Source: Thermoleophilia bacterium UBA2241 (GTDB lineage Bacteria > Actinomycetota > Thermoleophilia > UBA2241). Taken from it: 64,000 bases of DNA. Numbering within the stretch: position 1 is the stretch's first letter; each line of letters begins with the position of its first letter. The notes under the pieces are model-generated. The model ran no database searches and was not told the origin of the DNA. It was given only the letters and a program-made list of their open reading frames with translations. Below, piece after piece: positions 42,078 to 51,564 of the stretch. A program made the position numbers and the translations under genes. The stretch is from the NCBI GenBank assembly GCA_002347645.1, contig DDYF01000004.1, forward strand, positions 12,828 to 76,827. The letters are read 5' to 3'.

Positions 42078-43079
42078 GTGCGCATCGTGGTCACCGGCGG
42101 TGCCGGGTTCATCGGCTCGAACTTCGTCCGCTACCTGCTGCGCACGCGCCCCGGCGTCGAGGTCGTGAACCTCGACAAGCTCACCTACGCCGGCAACCTC
42201 CAGAACCTGCGCGACGTCGAGGGCGACCGGCGATACACCTTCGTGCGCGGCGACATCTGCGATGCCGGCGTCGTGTGCTCCGCCCTCACCGGCGCCGACG
42301 CCGTCGTCAATTTCGCCGCCGAGACCCACGTCGACCGCTCGATCAGCGGCCCGCAGGACTTCATCCGCACCGACGTGCTCGGCACGCACACGCTGCTCGA
42401 AGCGGTGCGCGAGCTCGGTGTCGGCCGCTACCTGCAGATCTCGACCGACGAAGTCTACGGCTCCATCGAGGAGGGCTCGTTCACCGAGGACGGCGTCCTC
42501 GACCCCTCGAGCCCGTACTCCGCGAGCAAGGCGGGGGCCGACCTCCTGGCCCTCGCGTATCACCGTACCTTCGGGACCCCGGTCCTCATCACCCGCAGTT
42601 CCAACAACTTCGGGCCCTGGCAGTACCCGGAGAAGATCGTCCCGCTGTTCGTCACGAACGCGCTCGACGGCCTGCCGCTGCCCGTCTACGGCGATGGTCG
42701 CAACGTGCGCGACTGGCTCTACGTCGAGGACAACTGCGCGGCGATCGACCTGGTCCTGCGTGAGGGCGAACCCGGCGACGTCTACAACGTGGGCGGCGGG
42801 CACGAGGTCGAGAACCTCGATCTGACCCGCCGTATCCTCGCGGTGCTCGGCAAGGACGAAGGCCTCATCCGCTACGTGGCCGACCGGCCGGGCCACGACC
42901 GCCGCTACTCTGTCGACTGCGCCAAGCTTCGTGCCCTCGGGTGGGCGCCGGCGACCTCGTTCGACAACGGGCTCGCGGCGACCGTTCAGTGGTACCGCGA
43001 CCACCGCGCGTGGTGGGAACCGATCAAGTCGGGCGAGTTCCGCCGCTACTACGAGCGGCAGTACGAGGGCCTCGCGTAG
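42078..43079 (+). CDS. rmlB: dTDP-glucose 4,6-dehydratase
   Basis: 333 residues from GTG with GGGAGGGG upstream. NAD site VTGGAGFIGSNFVRYLL. NFAAETHVDRSI and STDEVYGSIEEGSF hold the catalytic Asp-Glu pair and YSASKAGADLL the Tyr-Lys. RSSNNFGPWQYPEKI and VRDWLYVEDNC are family-specific. It turns dTDP-glucose into dTDP-4-keto-6-deoxyglucose. Last gene of the operon, ended by a short hairpin. Confidence 0.94.
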   Translation: MRIVVTGGAGFIGSNFVRYLLRTRPGVEVVNLDKLTYAGNLQNLRDVEGDRRYTFVRGDICDAGVVCSALTGADAVVNFAAETHVDRSISGPQDFIRTDVLGTHTLLEAVRELGVGRYLQISTDEVYGSIEEGSFTEDGVLDPSSPYSASKAGADLLALAYHRTFGTPVLITRSSNNFGPWQYPEKIVPLFVTNALDGLPLPVYGDGRNVRDWLYVEDNCAAIDLVLREGEPGDVYNVGGGHEVENLDLTRRILAVLGKDEGLIRYVADRPGHDRRYSVDCAKLRALGWAPATSFDNGLAATVQWYRDHRAWWEPIKSGEFRRYYERQYEGLA

Positions 43080-43101
43080 GCGGTCAAGCGGCCCTGGCAC
43101 T

Positions 43102-43117
43102 CGCCCGCTGGCGGGCG
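43102..43117 (+). terminator. Short GC hairpin between rmlB and the L,D-transpeptidase gene
   Basis: CGCCCG (43102-43107) and CGGGCG (43112-43117) with loop CTGG, between convergent genes. Confidence 0.5.
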
Positions 43118-43139
43118 GCTCGGGACGGGGCCGTCGCGA

Positions 43140-44513
43140 CTAGCGGATGTTCCAGACCGGCGTGCCGACTGGCACGCGCGGGTACAGCCACGTGATCTGC
43201 GCGTTCGTCACGCGCGCGCAGCCGTGCGAGAACGCGCGCGGGAACCTGCTGATGAGCCAGGGTTCGACGGTCCCGTGGATCCCGATCGCGCCGTAGTAGG
43301 AGAGGAGGTAAGGTCCCATCCCGCTGCCCGGGTTGGGCTGCTTCGCGGCGATCCTGAAGTGACCCAGCGGAGTCGGGGTCGACGGCTTGCCGAGCACGCA
43401 GGGCCACTTCTTGATGACGCGCCCGTGCTCGTAGTAGTAGAGCATGAACTGGGAGTGGTCGATCACGATGTAGTGCGGATACGCGAGCGGGATGCGGTGA
43501 GGGTTCGGGTTGTTCACGGCGATCCGCCGCGACGTCGTGAGCGCGACGGCGTGGTCCACGTCGGCGGACATACGCACGCGGAAGTACTTGAACCCAGAAC
43601 GCGCCGGCTTGAACGGGACCGAGAAGGTCGAATCGTCGCGCAACGTCACGGTCGCGAAGTCGCGCCACACGCCCGACGCCTTGCGCTCGATCGTCACCTG
43701 GCTCCCGGGATGCCCCGGGGCGACGCGCCCGCGCAGCTTCACCGTGTCGCCCAGCCAGAACGACTTGGGGAACCGCGTCGTGATGCGCGGCCGCACGCGC
43801 ACCTCGATCTCGACAGCGGCCGGCGCGTGCGTCTCGTCGCCGGCGTAGGTGCAGCGGTACGTCGTGTTGACCGCGGGACCGGGCGTCCAGACGAAACGGC
43901 CCGCCGCATCCGTGGCGGCCACGCCGTCCTCGACGAAGCCGGCTTCGCCGGCCTCACGCCGGTTCACGTCGACCGGCGTGTCCGCCGGCGCAAGCGCCCC
44001 GGCCAACGTGAGGGCGCCCCGCAGCTCGGCCGCCGCGCCGTAGACGACGACCGGCGGTACGGCCCTCACGACCATGGCGCTGGGAAGCACGAGGATCGTG
44101 GTCGCGCTCGATCCGGTCACCAGTCCGTCGCCGTTCCGCACCTGCACGACCACGGTGCGCGCGCCCAGTCCGGAGGTCAACGTCCACGGCACCTCGGCGC
44201 GGACATCTGACGCGCCCGCGTCGGGCAGAGGCAGAGCGCCCCAGGGGGCCCACTCCAGGCCGTCGTTGCTGAGCCGCGCGTCCGTCACTCCGGACTCTTC
44301 GTCGCTCGCCTCCACGGTCACGACAACGTCGGGCGAGGTGACGTAGGCGGGCAGCGACGCGGTCAGCTGCGGCGGCGTGCCGTCGGCACCGAGCGCGACC
44401 CGTGCTGCCGCGGCGCCGAAGAGCGCCGCCAGGCACAGCGTCGCCACGAACGTGGCGGCGAGGCGCCACACGTGAGTGACGCGAGAAGAGGTGGTGTCCT
44501 GAGGCTGGATCAC
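43140..44513 (-). CDS. YkuD-type L,D-transpeptidase with Ig-like domains
   Basis: 457 residues from GTG at 44513; upstream codons in the same frame overlap other DNA and lack a start signal, while CAGAAT lies 9 bp before the GTG. N-terminal hydrophobic signal/anchor (about 14-40). Two or three beta-sandwich domains follow (LTASLPAYVTSPDVVVTVEA, PVVVYGAAAELRGALTLAG and RITTRFPKSFWLGDTVKLRG). The YkuD domain (about 335-457) has GAIGIHGT and FSHGCARVTN with the catalytic His and Cys. It forms 3-3 peptidoglycan cross-links or attaches proteins. Confidence 0.88.
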   Translation of the reverse strand: MIQPQDTTSSRVTHVWRLAATFVATLCLAALFGAAAARVALGADGTPPQLTASLPAYVTSPDVVVTVEASDEESGVTDARLSNDGLEWAPWGALPLPDAGASDVRAEVPWTLTSGLGARTVVVQVRNGDGLVTGSSATTILVLPSAMVVRAVPPVVVYGAAAELRGALTLAGALAPADTPVDVNRREAGEAGFVEDGVAATDAAGRFVWTPGPAVNTTYRCTYAGDETHAPAAVEIEVRVRPRITTRFPKSFWLGDTVKLRGRVAPGHPGSQVTIERKASGVWRDFATVTLRDDSTFSVPFKPARSGFKYFRVRMSADVDHAVALTTSRRIAVNNPNPHRIPLAYPHYIVIDHSQFMLYYYEHGRVIKKWPCVLGKPSTPTPLGHFRIAAKQPNPGSGMGPYLLSYYGAIGIHGTVEPWLISRFPRAFSHGCARVTNAQITWLYPRVPVGTPVWNIR

Positions 44514-44599
44514 GATGGCCCCATTCTGCCACAGTCCCGCGAGGCAGGCGAAGGGCACCGCGGGGCCACGGCGACCGGGCCGCAGGTGGACGCCGGCCC

Positions 44600-45820
44600 T
44601 CAGGGGACGACGAGCTGCGCCTTGGTCAGGACGCGCCGGCCCCAGGCGAAGTATGTGCGCCAGTAGGTCGACGCGTTCAGCGAGGCGATGGTCACGCCGT
44701 CGCTCGAGCCGGTCGAGTGGATGAACCACCCGCGGCCCATGTAGATGCCGGCGTGGTAGATCGACGAGATCGAGGAGTCCGGCCCCTTCGGGCCCCAGAA
44801 CATGATGTCGCCGGGCTTGAGATTTCTGCGCGAGATCCGTGGCTTGGCGCTGCGCGCCATGTTGCTCGCGCCACGCTCGTTCACGCTGATCGGGTACTTG
44901 AAGTGCATCTTCAGCACCCACCACACGAAGCCCGAGCAGTCAAAGCCGCCCTGCTCCTGATAGCCGTACGGCGAGTCCTTGGCCGGGTACTCGCCGCAGA
45001 ACACGTACGGGTAGCCGACGTACTTCATGGCAAAGGTGAGCACCTGGCGCTGACGCGTGCTCAGGGCGGGGAGGGTGAGGTTCTCGTAGGTGGCGAGTCC
45101 GTCGACCTCCCAGTCGTTGAGCGTCAGTGCCTCGCGCAACATGTGGGCGATCTCCGCCCGATCGATCGCCCCACCCGGCAGGACCTCCTGCTCCTCGTTG
45201 CCGTACGGGTGGTTGAAGCGGAGGAGCAGGTGCCGCGAGGCGACGACGTACGGGAGCCGTGCCGGCACCTTGGGCTTCCAGCCCGCGGTGGGCTCCCACG
45301 TTCCCGGACGCAGCGCTCTGAGCATGCCCCAGTCGTCACGGGCGTACATGAGCTTCACCATCCGCACGATCGCAGCCTCGGCCTTGGCGGCGGTCACCGT
45401 GTTGTCGGGATGGAACCCGTCGCCCGCGGCGGCCATGAGCCCCAGGGAGACGGCGATCTGGATCTCCCAATACGCCGGCTCGACGCCCGGCACGACGTCG
45501 GGGATGTGGACGGGCGTGACGGTGTCGTCCTGGTGACCGCTGGCCGTCACGAGCGCGCAGGCCAGCTCGCGGCGGGTGATCCGGCGCTCTGGTCTGAACC
45601 TGCTGCCGTAGTCGTCAAGCACCGTGCGCCCGGTCGGTCCGACGTCGGTGATCCAGTCGATCGCTCCTCGCGCCCAGTAGCCGCTGGGCACGTCCGAGTA
45701 CGTCTGAGCGCGCGCGGGGCTCGCCGCGAGGGCGAGCCAGATGAGCGTCGCGACGACGAAGGCAGGGAGGAGAAGGACACGACGCCCGTTGTCTCTATCG
45801 TGTGTGCGCTGCAAGGTCAC
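44600..45820 (-). CDS. SLH-domain NlpC/P60 peptidoglycan endopeptidase
   Basis: 406 residues from GTG at 45820; a TTG six bases later is an alternative. Signal peptide about 13-38 ending ASPARA. Two to three S-layer-homology repeats (YSDVPSGYWARGAIDWI and RFRPERRITRRELACALV; IPDVVPGVEPAYWEIQIAV and FHPDNTVTAAKAEAAIVRM). The C-terminal NlpC/P60 domain (about 270-406) has GGFDCSGFVWWV (Cys near 294), IYHAGIYMG (His) and FIHSTGSS. It likely cuts stem peptides (D-Glu/meso-DAP bond) while held on a secondary wall polymer by the SLH repeats. Confidence 0.88.
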   Translation of the reverse strand: MTLQRTHDRDNGRRVLLLPAFVVATLIWLALAASPARAQTYSDVPSGYWARGAIDWITDVGPTGRTVLDDYGSRFRPERRITRRELACALVTASGHQDDTVTPVHIPDVVPGVEPAYWEIQIAVSLGLMAAAGDGFHPDNTVTAAKAEAAIVRMVKLMYARDDWGMLRALRPGTWEPTAGWKPKVPARLPYVVASRHLLLRFNHPYGNEEQEVLPGGAIDRAEIAHMLREALTLNDWEVDGLATYENLTLPALSTRQRQVLTFAMKYVGYPYVFCGEYPAKDSPYGYQEQGGFDCSGFVWWVLKMHFKYPISVNERGASNMARSAKPRISRRNLKPGDIMFWGPKGPDSSISSIYHAGIYMGRGWFIHSTGSSDGVTIASLNASTYWRTYFAWGRRVLTKAQLVVP

Positions 45821-45824
45821 ACCC

Positions 45825-45830
45825 TGTCTA
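45825..45830 (-). promoter_or_regulatory. Candidate -10 box TAGACA for the SLH-NlpC/P60 gene
   Basis: GATAGACAGGG on the minus strand ends 4 bp before the GTG at 45820 and 10 bp before the TTG at 45814, again suggesting a near-leaderless message. Confidence 0.35.
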
Positions 45831-45996
45831 TCGGCGCCGGGCGCGCGGTCTTGAGCCGGAGGCGTCGGTGGCGGCTCGTCGAGCTGCCGTCGCGTCGCCG
45901 CTCCTGGCGACGCCCGCTCACGTGCAGGACTCGTCTGCCGATAGGAGAAGGGAGGGCCGAGACGACACGTGGTTTGCCGCGCCGGGAGACGCCGCG

Positions 45997-46002
45997 TAGT
46001 AT
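45997..46002 (+). promoter_or_regulatory. Candidate -10 box TAGTAT for the SpoIID-like gene
   Basis: GCGTAGTATCAG, 37 bp upstream of the ATG at 46040. The divergent 220-bp gap holds this and the minus-strand box at 45825-45830; nothing else was recognised. Confidence 0.35.
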
Positions 46003-46039
46003 CAGGGGCGGTCCGTGGCGGCCGCACGACGACACGCAC

Positions 46040-47830
46040 ATGGAACCCTTCTCTCACAGCCCCCACTCGAGCACCTGCCTCGGCGGGCGATGCCGCGTGC
46101 TGCGCAGCGTCGTCGTCCTCGCGGCGACCCTCATCTTGTTGCTCGCCTGCGCCTGGCCCGCCCATGGCGCGACCACCAACGTGACGATGGTCGGCCGCGG
46201 CTGGGGTCACGGCATCGGCATGTCGCAGTGGGGCGCCTACGGGTATGCGAAGAACGGGTGGACCTACAAGCAGATCCTCAAGCACTACTACACCGGCATC
46301 ACCCTGGGGAAGGTGAACGACAAGGTCCTGCGCGTCCGCCTGCGCGGGGGGGTGTCCTCCGTCAAGGTCACCTGCGCGAACGGCTTCCGCGCCTTCACGA
46401 CGGGCTCGAGATTGAACATCCCCGGCGGCGTCACCGCGACGGTCACCTGGGTCAACGGGAAGTACAAGGTCAGCGCCGGGTCGCTCGTCAAAACGTTCGG
46501 CGCCCCGGTGACCTTCAAGCCGCTCTCCGGATTGCTGAAGACCGTGACGGCGGACGACTGGGGCGAGACCGGCAAGTACCGGGGCGTCATCCGCGTCCTG
46601 CACACCTCATCCGGTTTCACCATCATCAACAAGCTGCCCATGGAGAGCTACCTGCGCGGCGTGGTCCCCCACGAGATGTCGGCGTCGTGGCCGCTCGCGG
46701 CGCTCAAGGCGCAGGCCTGCGCGGCGCGTGCCTACGCCGAGCGTTCGCGTAATGCCGGCGAAGCCTTCGACGTGTACTGCACGACGCGTGACCAGGCGTA
46801 CAGCGGTGTGCGCGTCGAGGCCTCCTCGACCAACGCCGCCGTCAAGGGGACGGCGGGCGTCGTCCCAATGTACAAGGGAGGACCGATCACGGCCTTCTAC
46901 TTCTCGACCTCCGGCGGCCATACGGAGAACATCGAGAACGTCTGGCAGACCTCGCCCATCCCCTATCTCAAGGGAGTCGACGACCCGTACGACACCTACT
47001 CGCCCCTGCACCTTTGGCCGGACAACCCCATCGTCCACGCCGACACCTGGTACAGGGACAAGCTCGGCGCCTTCGGCGCCGAGAACCCGACGGGAGTCAA
47101 GGGCACGCTGCGCGCGGTGTTCGTCGTCAAGCGCGGCACTTCGCCGCGTGTGGTGAGGGCTGCCGTCATAGGCACCAACGGGGTGACGTTCGTCTCCGGC
47201 GCGTCCCTGCGCTACAAGCTCTCCCTGCGCGATACCTGGGTGAAGTTCACGAGCATGTCGCTGACGGCCGACGCCAAGACCGTCGTCTACGGTGTCGGCA
47301 CACGGTTGCGCGGCCGCATCTACCCCGCGCTCAAGGATGGGACGGTCGTCAAGCTGCGCTACGCGCGCGACGGGGCGTCCGGGTCCATCAACGTCAAGAC
47401 GACGCGCCACACCCAGGCCATCAGTGACGGGTACACGGCGACGTACTCGACCTACTCCTTCAACGCCAAGCCCAGGCAGCAGACCACGTATCACTACGTG
47501 TCGGGCACGGCGCGCTCTCCCAAGGTGACCCTCAAGGTGCGCCCGGCCGTCACCATGGAGGCCGGCGCCACGAGCGTGGCCGCCGGCCAGGTCGTGACCT
47601 TCACGGGCATCGCGACGCCATCACTGCCCGGTGACACCGTCTGGCTGCAGACGAAGAGCGGCGACGCGGCGTGGACGGACGCCGCCAGCGCCGTCTTCGA
47701 CGCCGGGGGCGCCTGCGCGTTCGACTGGACCGCCGCCGCCGGCGTCACGGCCGTCCGCTTCCGTGTGCCGCCCACCGCCGGCCTGGTCACCGGCTACAGC
47801 CCGGCAGTCGCCCTCACCGTCACGCCGTAG
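46040..47830 (+). CDS. SpoIID/LytB-domain secreted wall hydrolase
   Basis: 596 residues; start chosen as the first ATG, with an in-frame GTG at 46097 as alternative since neither has a clear ribosome site. Signal peptide about 20-45. GRGWGHGIGMSQWGAYGYA lies before the SpoIID core, as in other actinobacterial relatives. The core has LPMESYLRGVVPHEM with the catalytic-type Glu, ALKAQACAARAYA and STSGGHTENIENVW. Two C-terminal Ig-like domains follow (about 405-596). SpoIID enzymes are lytic transglycosylases acting on glycan strands. It faces away from the SLH-NlpC/P60 gene. Confidence 0.85.
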   Translation: MEPFSHSPHSSTCLGGRCRVLRSVVVLAATLILLLACAWPAHGATTNVTMVGRGWGHGIGMSQWGAYGYAKNGWTYKQILKHYYTGITLGKVNDKVLRVRLRGGVSSVKVTCANGFRAFTTGSRLNIPGGVTATVTWVNGKYKVSAGSLVKTFGAPVTFKPLSGLLKTVTADDWGETGKYRGVIRVLHTSSGFTIINKLPMESYLRGVVPHEMSASWPLAALKAQACAARAYAERSRNAGEAFDVYCTTRDQAYSGVRVEASSTNAAVKGTAGVVPMYKGGPITAFYFSTSGGHTENIENVWQTSPIPYLKGVDDPYDTYSPLHLWPDNPIVHADTWYRDKLGAFGAENPTGVKGTLRAVFVVKRGTSPRVVRAAVIGTNGVTFVSGASLRYKLSLRDTWVKFTSMSLTADAKTVVYGVGTRLRGRIYPALKDGTVVKLRYARDGASGSINVKTTRHTQAISDGYTATYSTYSFNAKPRQQTTYHYVSGTARSPKVTLKVRPAVTMEAGATSVAAGQVVTFTGIATPSLPGDTVWLQTKSGDAAWTDAASAVFDAGGACAFDWTAAAGVTAVRFRVPPTAGLVTGYSPAVALTVTP

Positions 47831-47883
47831 CCCCCGAAAGGGGGTGCGACCCGGGCCTCGTAGGGGGAGTGACCCGGGTCGCA
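47831..47883 (+). terminator. Tandem hairpins between spoIID-like and phoU genes
   Basis: First hairpin: CCCCC (47831-47835), GAAA tetraloop, GGGGG (47840-47844). Second: 47845-47855 (TGCGACCCGGG) pairs with 47873-47883 around a 17-nt loop. They separate convergent genes. Confidence 0.65.
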
Positions 47884-48005
47884 TGGGAGCAGCCCTTCCG
47901 CGTCGCCCCGGGGTAGGGACCGGGGCCGGCGGGGCTGCAGCTGGGGGCGTCCTCAGGCGCGGCTCGGTTCGCCGCCCGCGCGCCCCGAGCAGTCTCAGGC
48001 GCTCG

Positions 48006-48704
48006 TCAGGCGCCTCCTCTGTCATCCAAGCCGAGGAGCTCGGCCGGCGTATCGGGCAATTGATGGCGCTGGATCTCGCCCTCGACCATGTACAGAACGT
48101 CCTCGGCGATGTTGTTCGCGTGGTCGGCGAGACGCTCCATGTAGCGCGCCACGCTGAACAGCAGGACGATGGCGTCGAGGTGGTCGAGGTCGGCGCGCAG
48201 TTCGTCCTTCAGTTCCTCGAGGAGCTGCTTGTACAGCTCGTCGACCTCGTCGTCGGCGGCCAGCAGCTTACGGGCCGCTACCGCGTCCTGGTTGACGAGC
48301 GCATCGAGCACGCGGCCCAAGATCCAGCGCACCCGGTCGGAGATGACCGGGAGTGTGCGCGGCACGGGGACGGGGTACTCCTCGGCGAGCTGTTCGGCGC
48401 GCTCCGCGACGTTGGCCGCAAGGTCGCCGATGCGCTCGAGCTCGCTGTTGATCTTGACGACGGCGACGATGAAGCGCAGGTCCTTGGCCACCGGCTGGTA
48501 CAGGGCGAGGAGCTTGAGACACTCCTCCTCGACCTCGACCTCGACCTCGTCGATCTCCGTGTCGGTGGCGATCACCTTGCGCGCCTTGGCCACGTCGTGG
48601 GTCTCGATCGCCTGCACGGCGAGGCGCAGGCTCTCCTCGACAAGGGCGCCGAGCGCTAGCATCTTGCGCTTGAGCTTGTCGATCTCGCGTTGCAGATGCA
48701 CCAT
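48006..48704 (-). CDS. phoU: Phosphate-uptake regulator PhoU
   Basis: 232 residues from ATG at 48704, with GGAGG upstream. Two three-helix PhoU repeats with the metal-binding patterns DTEIDEVEVEVEEECL / ELERIGDLAANVAE and DDEVDELYKQLLEEL / RYMERLADHANNIAEDV. It connects the Pst transporter to the PhoR/PhoB pair and dampens signalling when phosphate is plentiful. Last gene of the pho operon. Confidence 0.95.
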   Translation of the reverse strand: MVHLQREIDKLKRKMLALGALVEESLRLAVQAIETHDVAKARKVIATDTEIDEVEVEVEEECLKLLALYQPVAKDLRFIVAVVKINSELERIGDLAANVAERAEQLAEEYPVPVPRTLPVISDRVRWILGRVLDALVNQDAVAARKLLAADDEVDELYKQLLEELKDELRADLDHLDAIVLLFSVARYMERLADHANNIAEDVLYMVEGEIQRHQLPDTPAELLGLDDRGGA

Positions 48705-48723
48705 CGCGTGATTCCTCCAGCGT

Positions 48724-49590
48724 TCAGCTGAAGCGGCCGGTGATGTAGTCCTCGGTCTGCTTCTGCTGTGGGTTCGAGAAGATCTGTGTCGTCGGACCGA
48801 ACTCGACGATGTGGCCCTCGTAGAAGAAGGCCGTGTAGTCGCTGACACGGGCGGCCTGCTGCATGTTGTGCGTGACGATGACGATGGTGTAGTTCTCCTT
48901 GAGGCTCTCCATGAGCTCCTCGATCTTGGACGTCGCCACCGGGTCGATCGCGGAGGCGGGTTCGTCCATCAGCACCACGTCAGGTTCGGTGGCGATGCAT
49001 CGCGCGATGCACAGGCGCTGCTGCTGGCCGCCGGAGAGGGCGACGCCCGGCTCGCCGAGCTTGTGCTTGACCTCGTCCCACAGCGCCGACCGCTTGAGCG
49101 CGTCCTCCACGCGGTCGGCGAGCTCGGAGCGGCTCAGTCTGTAGTGCTGGCGCAGCCCGTAGGCGACGTTGTCGAAGACCGTCATCGGGAACGGGCTCGG
49201 CTTCTGGAAGATCATCCCCATGCGGCGGCGCAGGTCGAGGAGGTCGGTACCCGGCGCCAGGACGTTGCGCCCGTCGAAGATGACCTCGCCCGTCGCCTTA
49301 TGGTCGCGGTACAGCTCGTAGATGCGGTTGTAGGTGCGGATGTGCGTCGACTTGCCGCACCCCGACGGGCCGATGACCGCTGTCACCCGGTTCTTCTTGA
49401 TCTCCAGGTTGTTGTCGAAGAGCGCCTGCTCCTTGCCGTAGAAGAAGTCGAGGTGGCGCGCCGAGATGATGCTCTCGAGCGCCTCGAAGTCGTCGTCGCC
49501 GGTCGCGCGCGCCGCCGCCACTTCGGTGGGCGGCGCGACCAGCACGTCCTGCCCTGTGTCTGGTCGCTCTCTCACCTTGGTCCCTACCAT
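48724..49590 (-). CDS. pstB: Phosphate ABC transporter ATP-binding protein
   Basis: 288 residues from ATG at 49590, overlapping the pstA stop by 7 bp. Walker A GPSGCGKSTHIRTYNR, Q-loop FQKPSPFPM, signature LSGGQQQRLCIAR, Walker B VVLMDEPASAIDP and switch His THNMQQ. The first 40 residues are an extra hydrophilic extension. It powers phosphate import through PstC/PstA. Confidence 0.95.
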   Translation of the reverse strand: MVGTKVRERPDTGQDVLVAPPTEVAAARATGDDDFEALESIISARHLDFFYGKEQALFDNNLEIKKNRVTAVIGPSGCGKSTHIRTYNRIYELYRDHKATGEVIFDGRNVLAPGTDLLDLRRRMGMIFQKPSPFPMTVFDNVAYGLRQHYRLSRSELADRVEDALKRSALWDEVKHKLGEPGVALSGGQQQRLCIARCIATEPDVVLMDEPASAIDPVATSKIEELMESLKENYTIVIVTHNMQQAARVSDYTAFFYEGHIVEFGPTTQIFSNPQQKQTEDYITGRFS

Positions 49591-50513
49591 TCCTTGCCTC
49601 GCTGGAAGACGAGCCGCATGAGCACGTTGAGGCCCAGCACTGCGGCGATGATCACGAGCGCGCCGCCCCACGCCAGCTCCTGCATGCGCGCGTACGGCAT
49701 GCCGGAGAAGTCGTAGACGGTCTTCGTGAGATTGGCGGTCGGGCCGCCGAAGAAGCCCTCGGGGCCGAACAGGCTGTTGAGCCAGTACGGGCTGCTGAGC
49801 GCCGTGAAGAGCAGCGGCGCCGTCTCGCCGGCGACACGCACCGTCGCGAGGACGGCGCCGGTGATCAGCCCGCTGCGTGCGGCCCGGATGATCACGCCCA
49901 GCGTGACGCGCCAGCGCGGCACGCCCATGGCCAGCGCCGACTCGCGCAGCTCGTTGGGCACGAGGTTGAGCATGTCCTCGGTGGTCCGGGCCATCACCGG
50001 CAACATGATGAAGGCGAGGGCGATCGAGCCTGCGACCCCCGAGTAGTGCTGGAGCGGCTTGACCAGCAGGGCGAAGATGAAGACGCCGACGACGATCGAC
50101 GGGATGCCCATATTGACGTTGGCGACCATACGCACGCCGGTGGCGATGCGGCCGTTGCGGCCGAACTCCGCCAGCCAGACACCGCCGAGGAAGCCGACCG
50201 GCAGAGCCAGCGCCGCCGCGACGGCGGTGATCACCAGCGTGCCCAGCAACGCGTTGCCCAGACCGCCACCCTCCTCGCCGACGACGGGCGGCAGCTCGGT
50301 GAAGAACCCCCAGTCGATCGTGGCAGCACCGCGCCGCACCACCTCGTACACGATCAGCAGCATGACCGCGATGCCGACGGTCGCGGCCACGTACGCGAAG
50401 CCCTTGATGAACGCGTCGAGAGCCTTGCGCCGGCCGTGCGAACGCGGCCGCAGCGCCGCGAGCGCCAGGCTCGGCGTGGCGGGCCTCCTCTCTCCGGACT
50501 GCGGGGCGCTCAC
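49584..50513 (-). CDS. pstA: Phosphate ABC transporter permease
   Basis: 309 residues from GTG at 50513 overlapping the pstC stop (GTGA). Six membrane helices from about residue 40. EFGRNGRIATGVRMVANVNMGIPSIVVG and RESALAMGVPRWRVTLGVII (EAA loop contacting PstB) identify PstA. It pairs with PstC. Confidence 0.94.
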   Translation of the reverse strand: MSAPQSGERRPATPSLALAALRPRSHGRRKALDAFIKGFAYVAATVGIAVMLLIVYEVVRRGAATIDWGFFTELPPVVGEEGGGLGNALLGTLVITAVAAALALPVGFLGGVWLAEFGRNGRIATGVRMVANVNMGIPSIVVGVFIFALLVKPLQHYSGVAGSIALAFIMLPVMARTTEDMLNLVPNELRESALAMGVPRWRVTLGVIIRAARSGLITGAVLATVRVAGETAPLLFTALSSPYWLNSLFGPEGFFGGPTANLTKTVYDFSGMPYARMQELAWGGALVIIAAVLGLNVLMRLVFQRGKEW

Positions 50514-51520
50514 GCCCGTCCTCCGGCGGTCCTCTGCGAGCGCCGCAGCCACACGTGCGCGACGACCTGGAAGACCATCGTGATGACGAAGAGCACCAGC
50601 CCCAGTGCGGTCAGGGCGCTGACGTCCAGCGCCGTCGTCGCCTCGTTGAACTGCAGGGCGATCAGCGAGGCGACCGTCGTGCCCGGGTCGAAGAGCGACT
50701 TGGGCACGGTGAGGAAGTCGCCGCCGACGAGGTAGGCGACCGCCATCGTCTCTCCGAGGGCGCGACCGAGGCCGATGAAGGTCGCGCCGACGATGCCGCT
50801 GAGCGCGTAGCGCAAGCTGATCCTGCGCAGCACCTCCCAGGTCGTCGAGCCCATGCCGTAGCCGGCCTCCTTGGTCACGCGTGGCACCATGAGGAGCACG
50901 TCGCGGGAGAACGCGGTGATGTACGGCAGCACCATCAGGGCCAGCACGAGGCCGGCGGTGAGGATCGAGAAGCCGCCGCCCTGGAAGGTCGCTCCGGGCC
51001 TGATCAGCGGCACCTGCCCGAGCCAGCTCTCCGTCACCCATGGTGCGACGCTCTCCTGCATGAACGGAACGAGCACGAAGAGGCCCCACATGCCGAAGAT
51101 GAAGCTCGGTATGGCGGCGAGCATCTCGATGCCGGTACCCACGACGCGGGCGATGCCGGGCGGCACGAGCTCGGTGAGGAGCAGGGCGATGACCAGCGCC
51201 AGCGGGACGGCGATCAGCATCGCGACCGCGGTGGTCATCGCCGTCCCCGCGAGGGCGGCGAGCGCACCGTACCTCCCGTTGCTCGGCGCCCAGGCGACCG
51301 TGGTGAGAAACCCGACGCCGAGCTCGCTGATCGCCGTCCACGAGTTGAAGATCAGCACCCCGGCCAGCGTGAACATGGCGATCGCCACGGCGAGGCCGCA
51401 GATCAGGGTGATGACCCGGAAGGCCGGGTCGCCGAAGCTGCGGTGTGTGCGCGGCGCCGCCTTGGCGGCGCCGCGCGGTAGTCCTGCTTGGTTTCGTACG
51501 TCCAGTTCGACTGTGCTCAC
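50510..51520 (-). CDS. pstC: Phosphate ABC transporter permease
   Basis: 336 residues from GTG, with GGAGGTAGGG upstream. Six helices. GTGIEMLAAIPSFIFGMWGLFVLVP is PstC-specific and KEAGYGMGSTTWEVLRRISL is the EAA loop. It forms the phosphate channel with PstA and receives phosphate from PstS. Confidence 0.94.
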   Translation of the reverse strand: MSTVELDVRNQAGLPRGAAKAAPRTHRSFGDPAFRVITLICGLAVAIAMFTLAGVLIFNSWTAISELGVGFLTTVAWAPSNGRYGALAALAGTAMTTAVAMLIAVPLALVIALLLTELVPPGIARVVGTGIEMLAAIPSFIFGMWGLFVLVPFMQESVAPWVTESWLGQVPLIRPGATFQGGGFSILTAGLVLALMVLPYITAFSRDVLLMVPRVTKEAGYGMGSTTWEVLRRISLRYALSGIVGATFIGLGRALGETMAVAYLVGGDFLTVPKSLFDPGTTVASLIALQFNEATTALDVSALTALGLVLFVITMVFQVVAHVWLRRSQRTAGGRA

Positions 51521-51564
51521 GGCCCTACCTCCGTCGAGCTTGATCCGTCAGCTGACCGAAGTGC

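Noticed and set aside
46040..47830. Sporulation locus suggested by SpoIID
   Set aside because: No other sporulation gene is nearby, and SpoIID/LytB-domain proteins are common in non-sporulating Actinomycetota.
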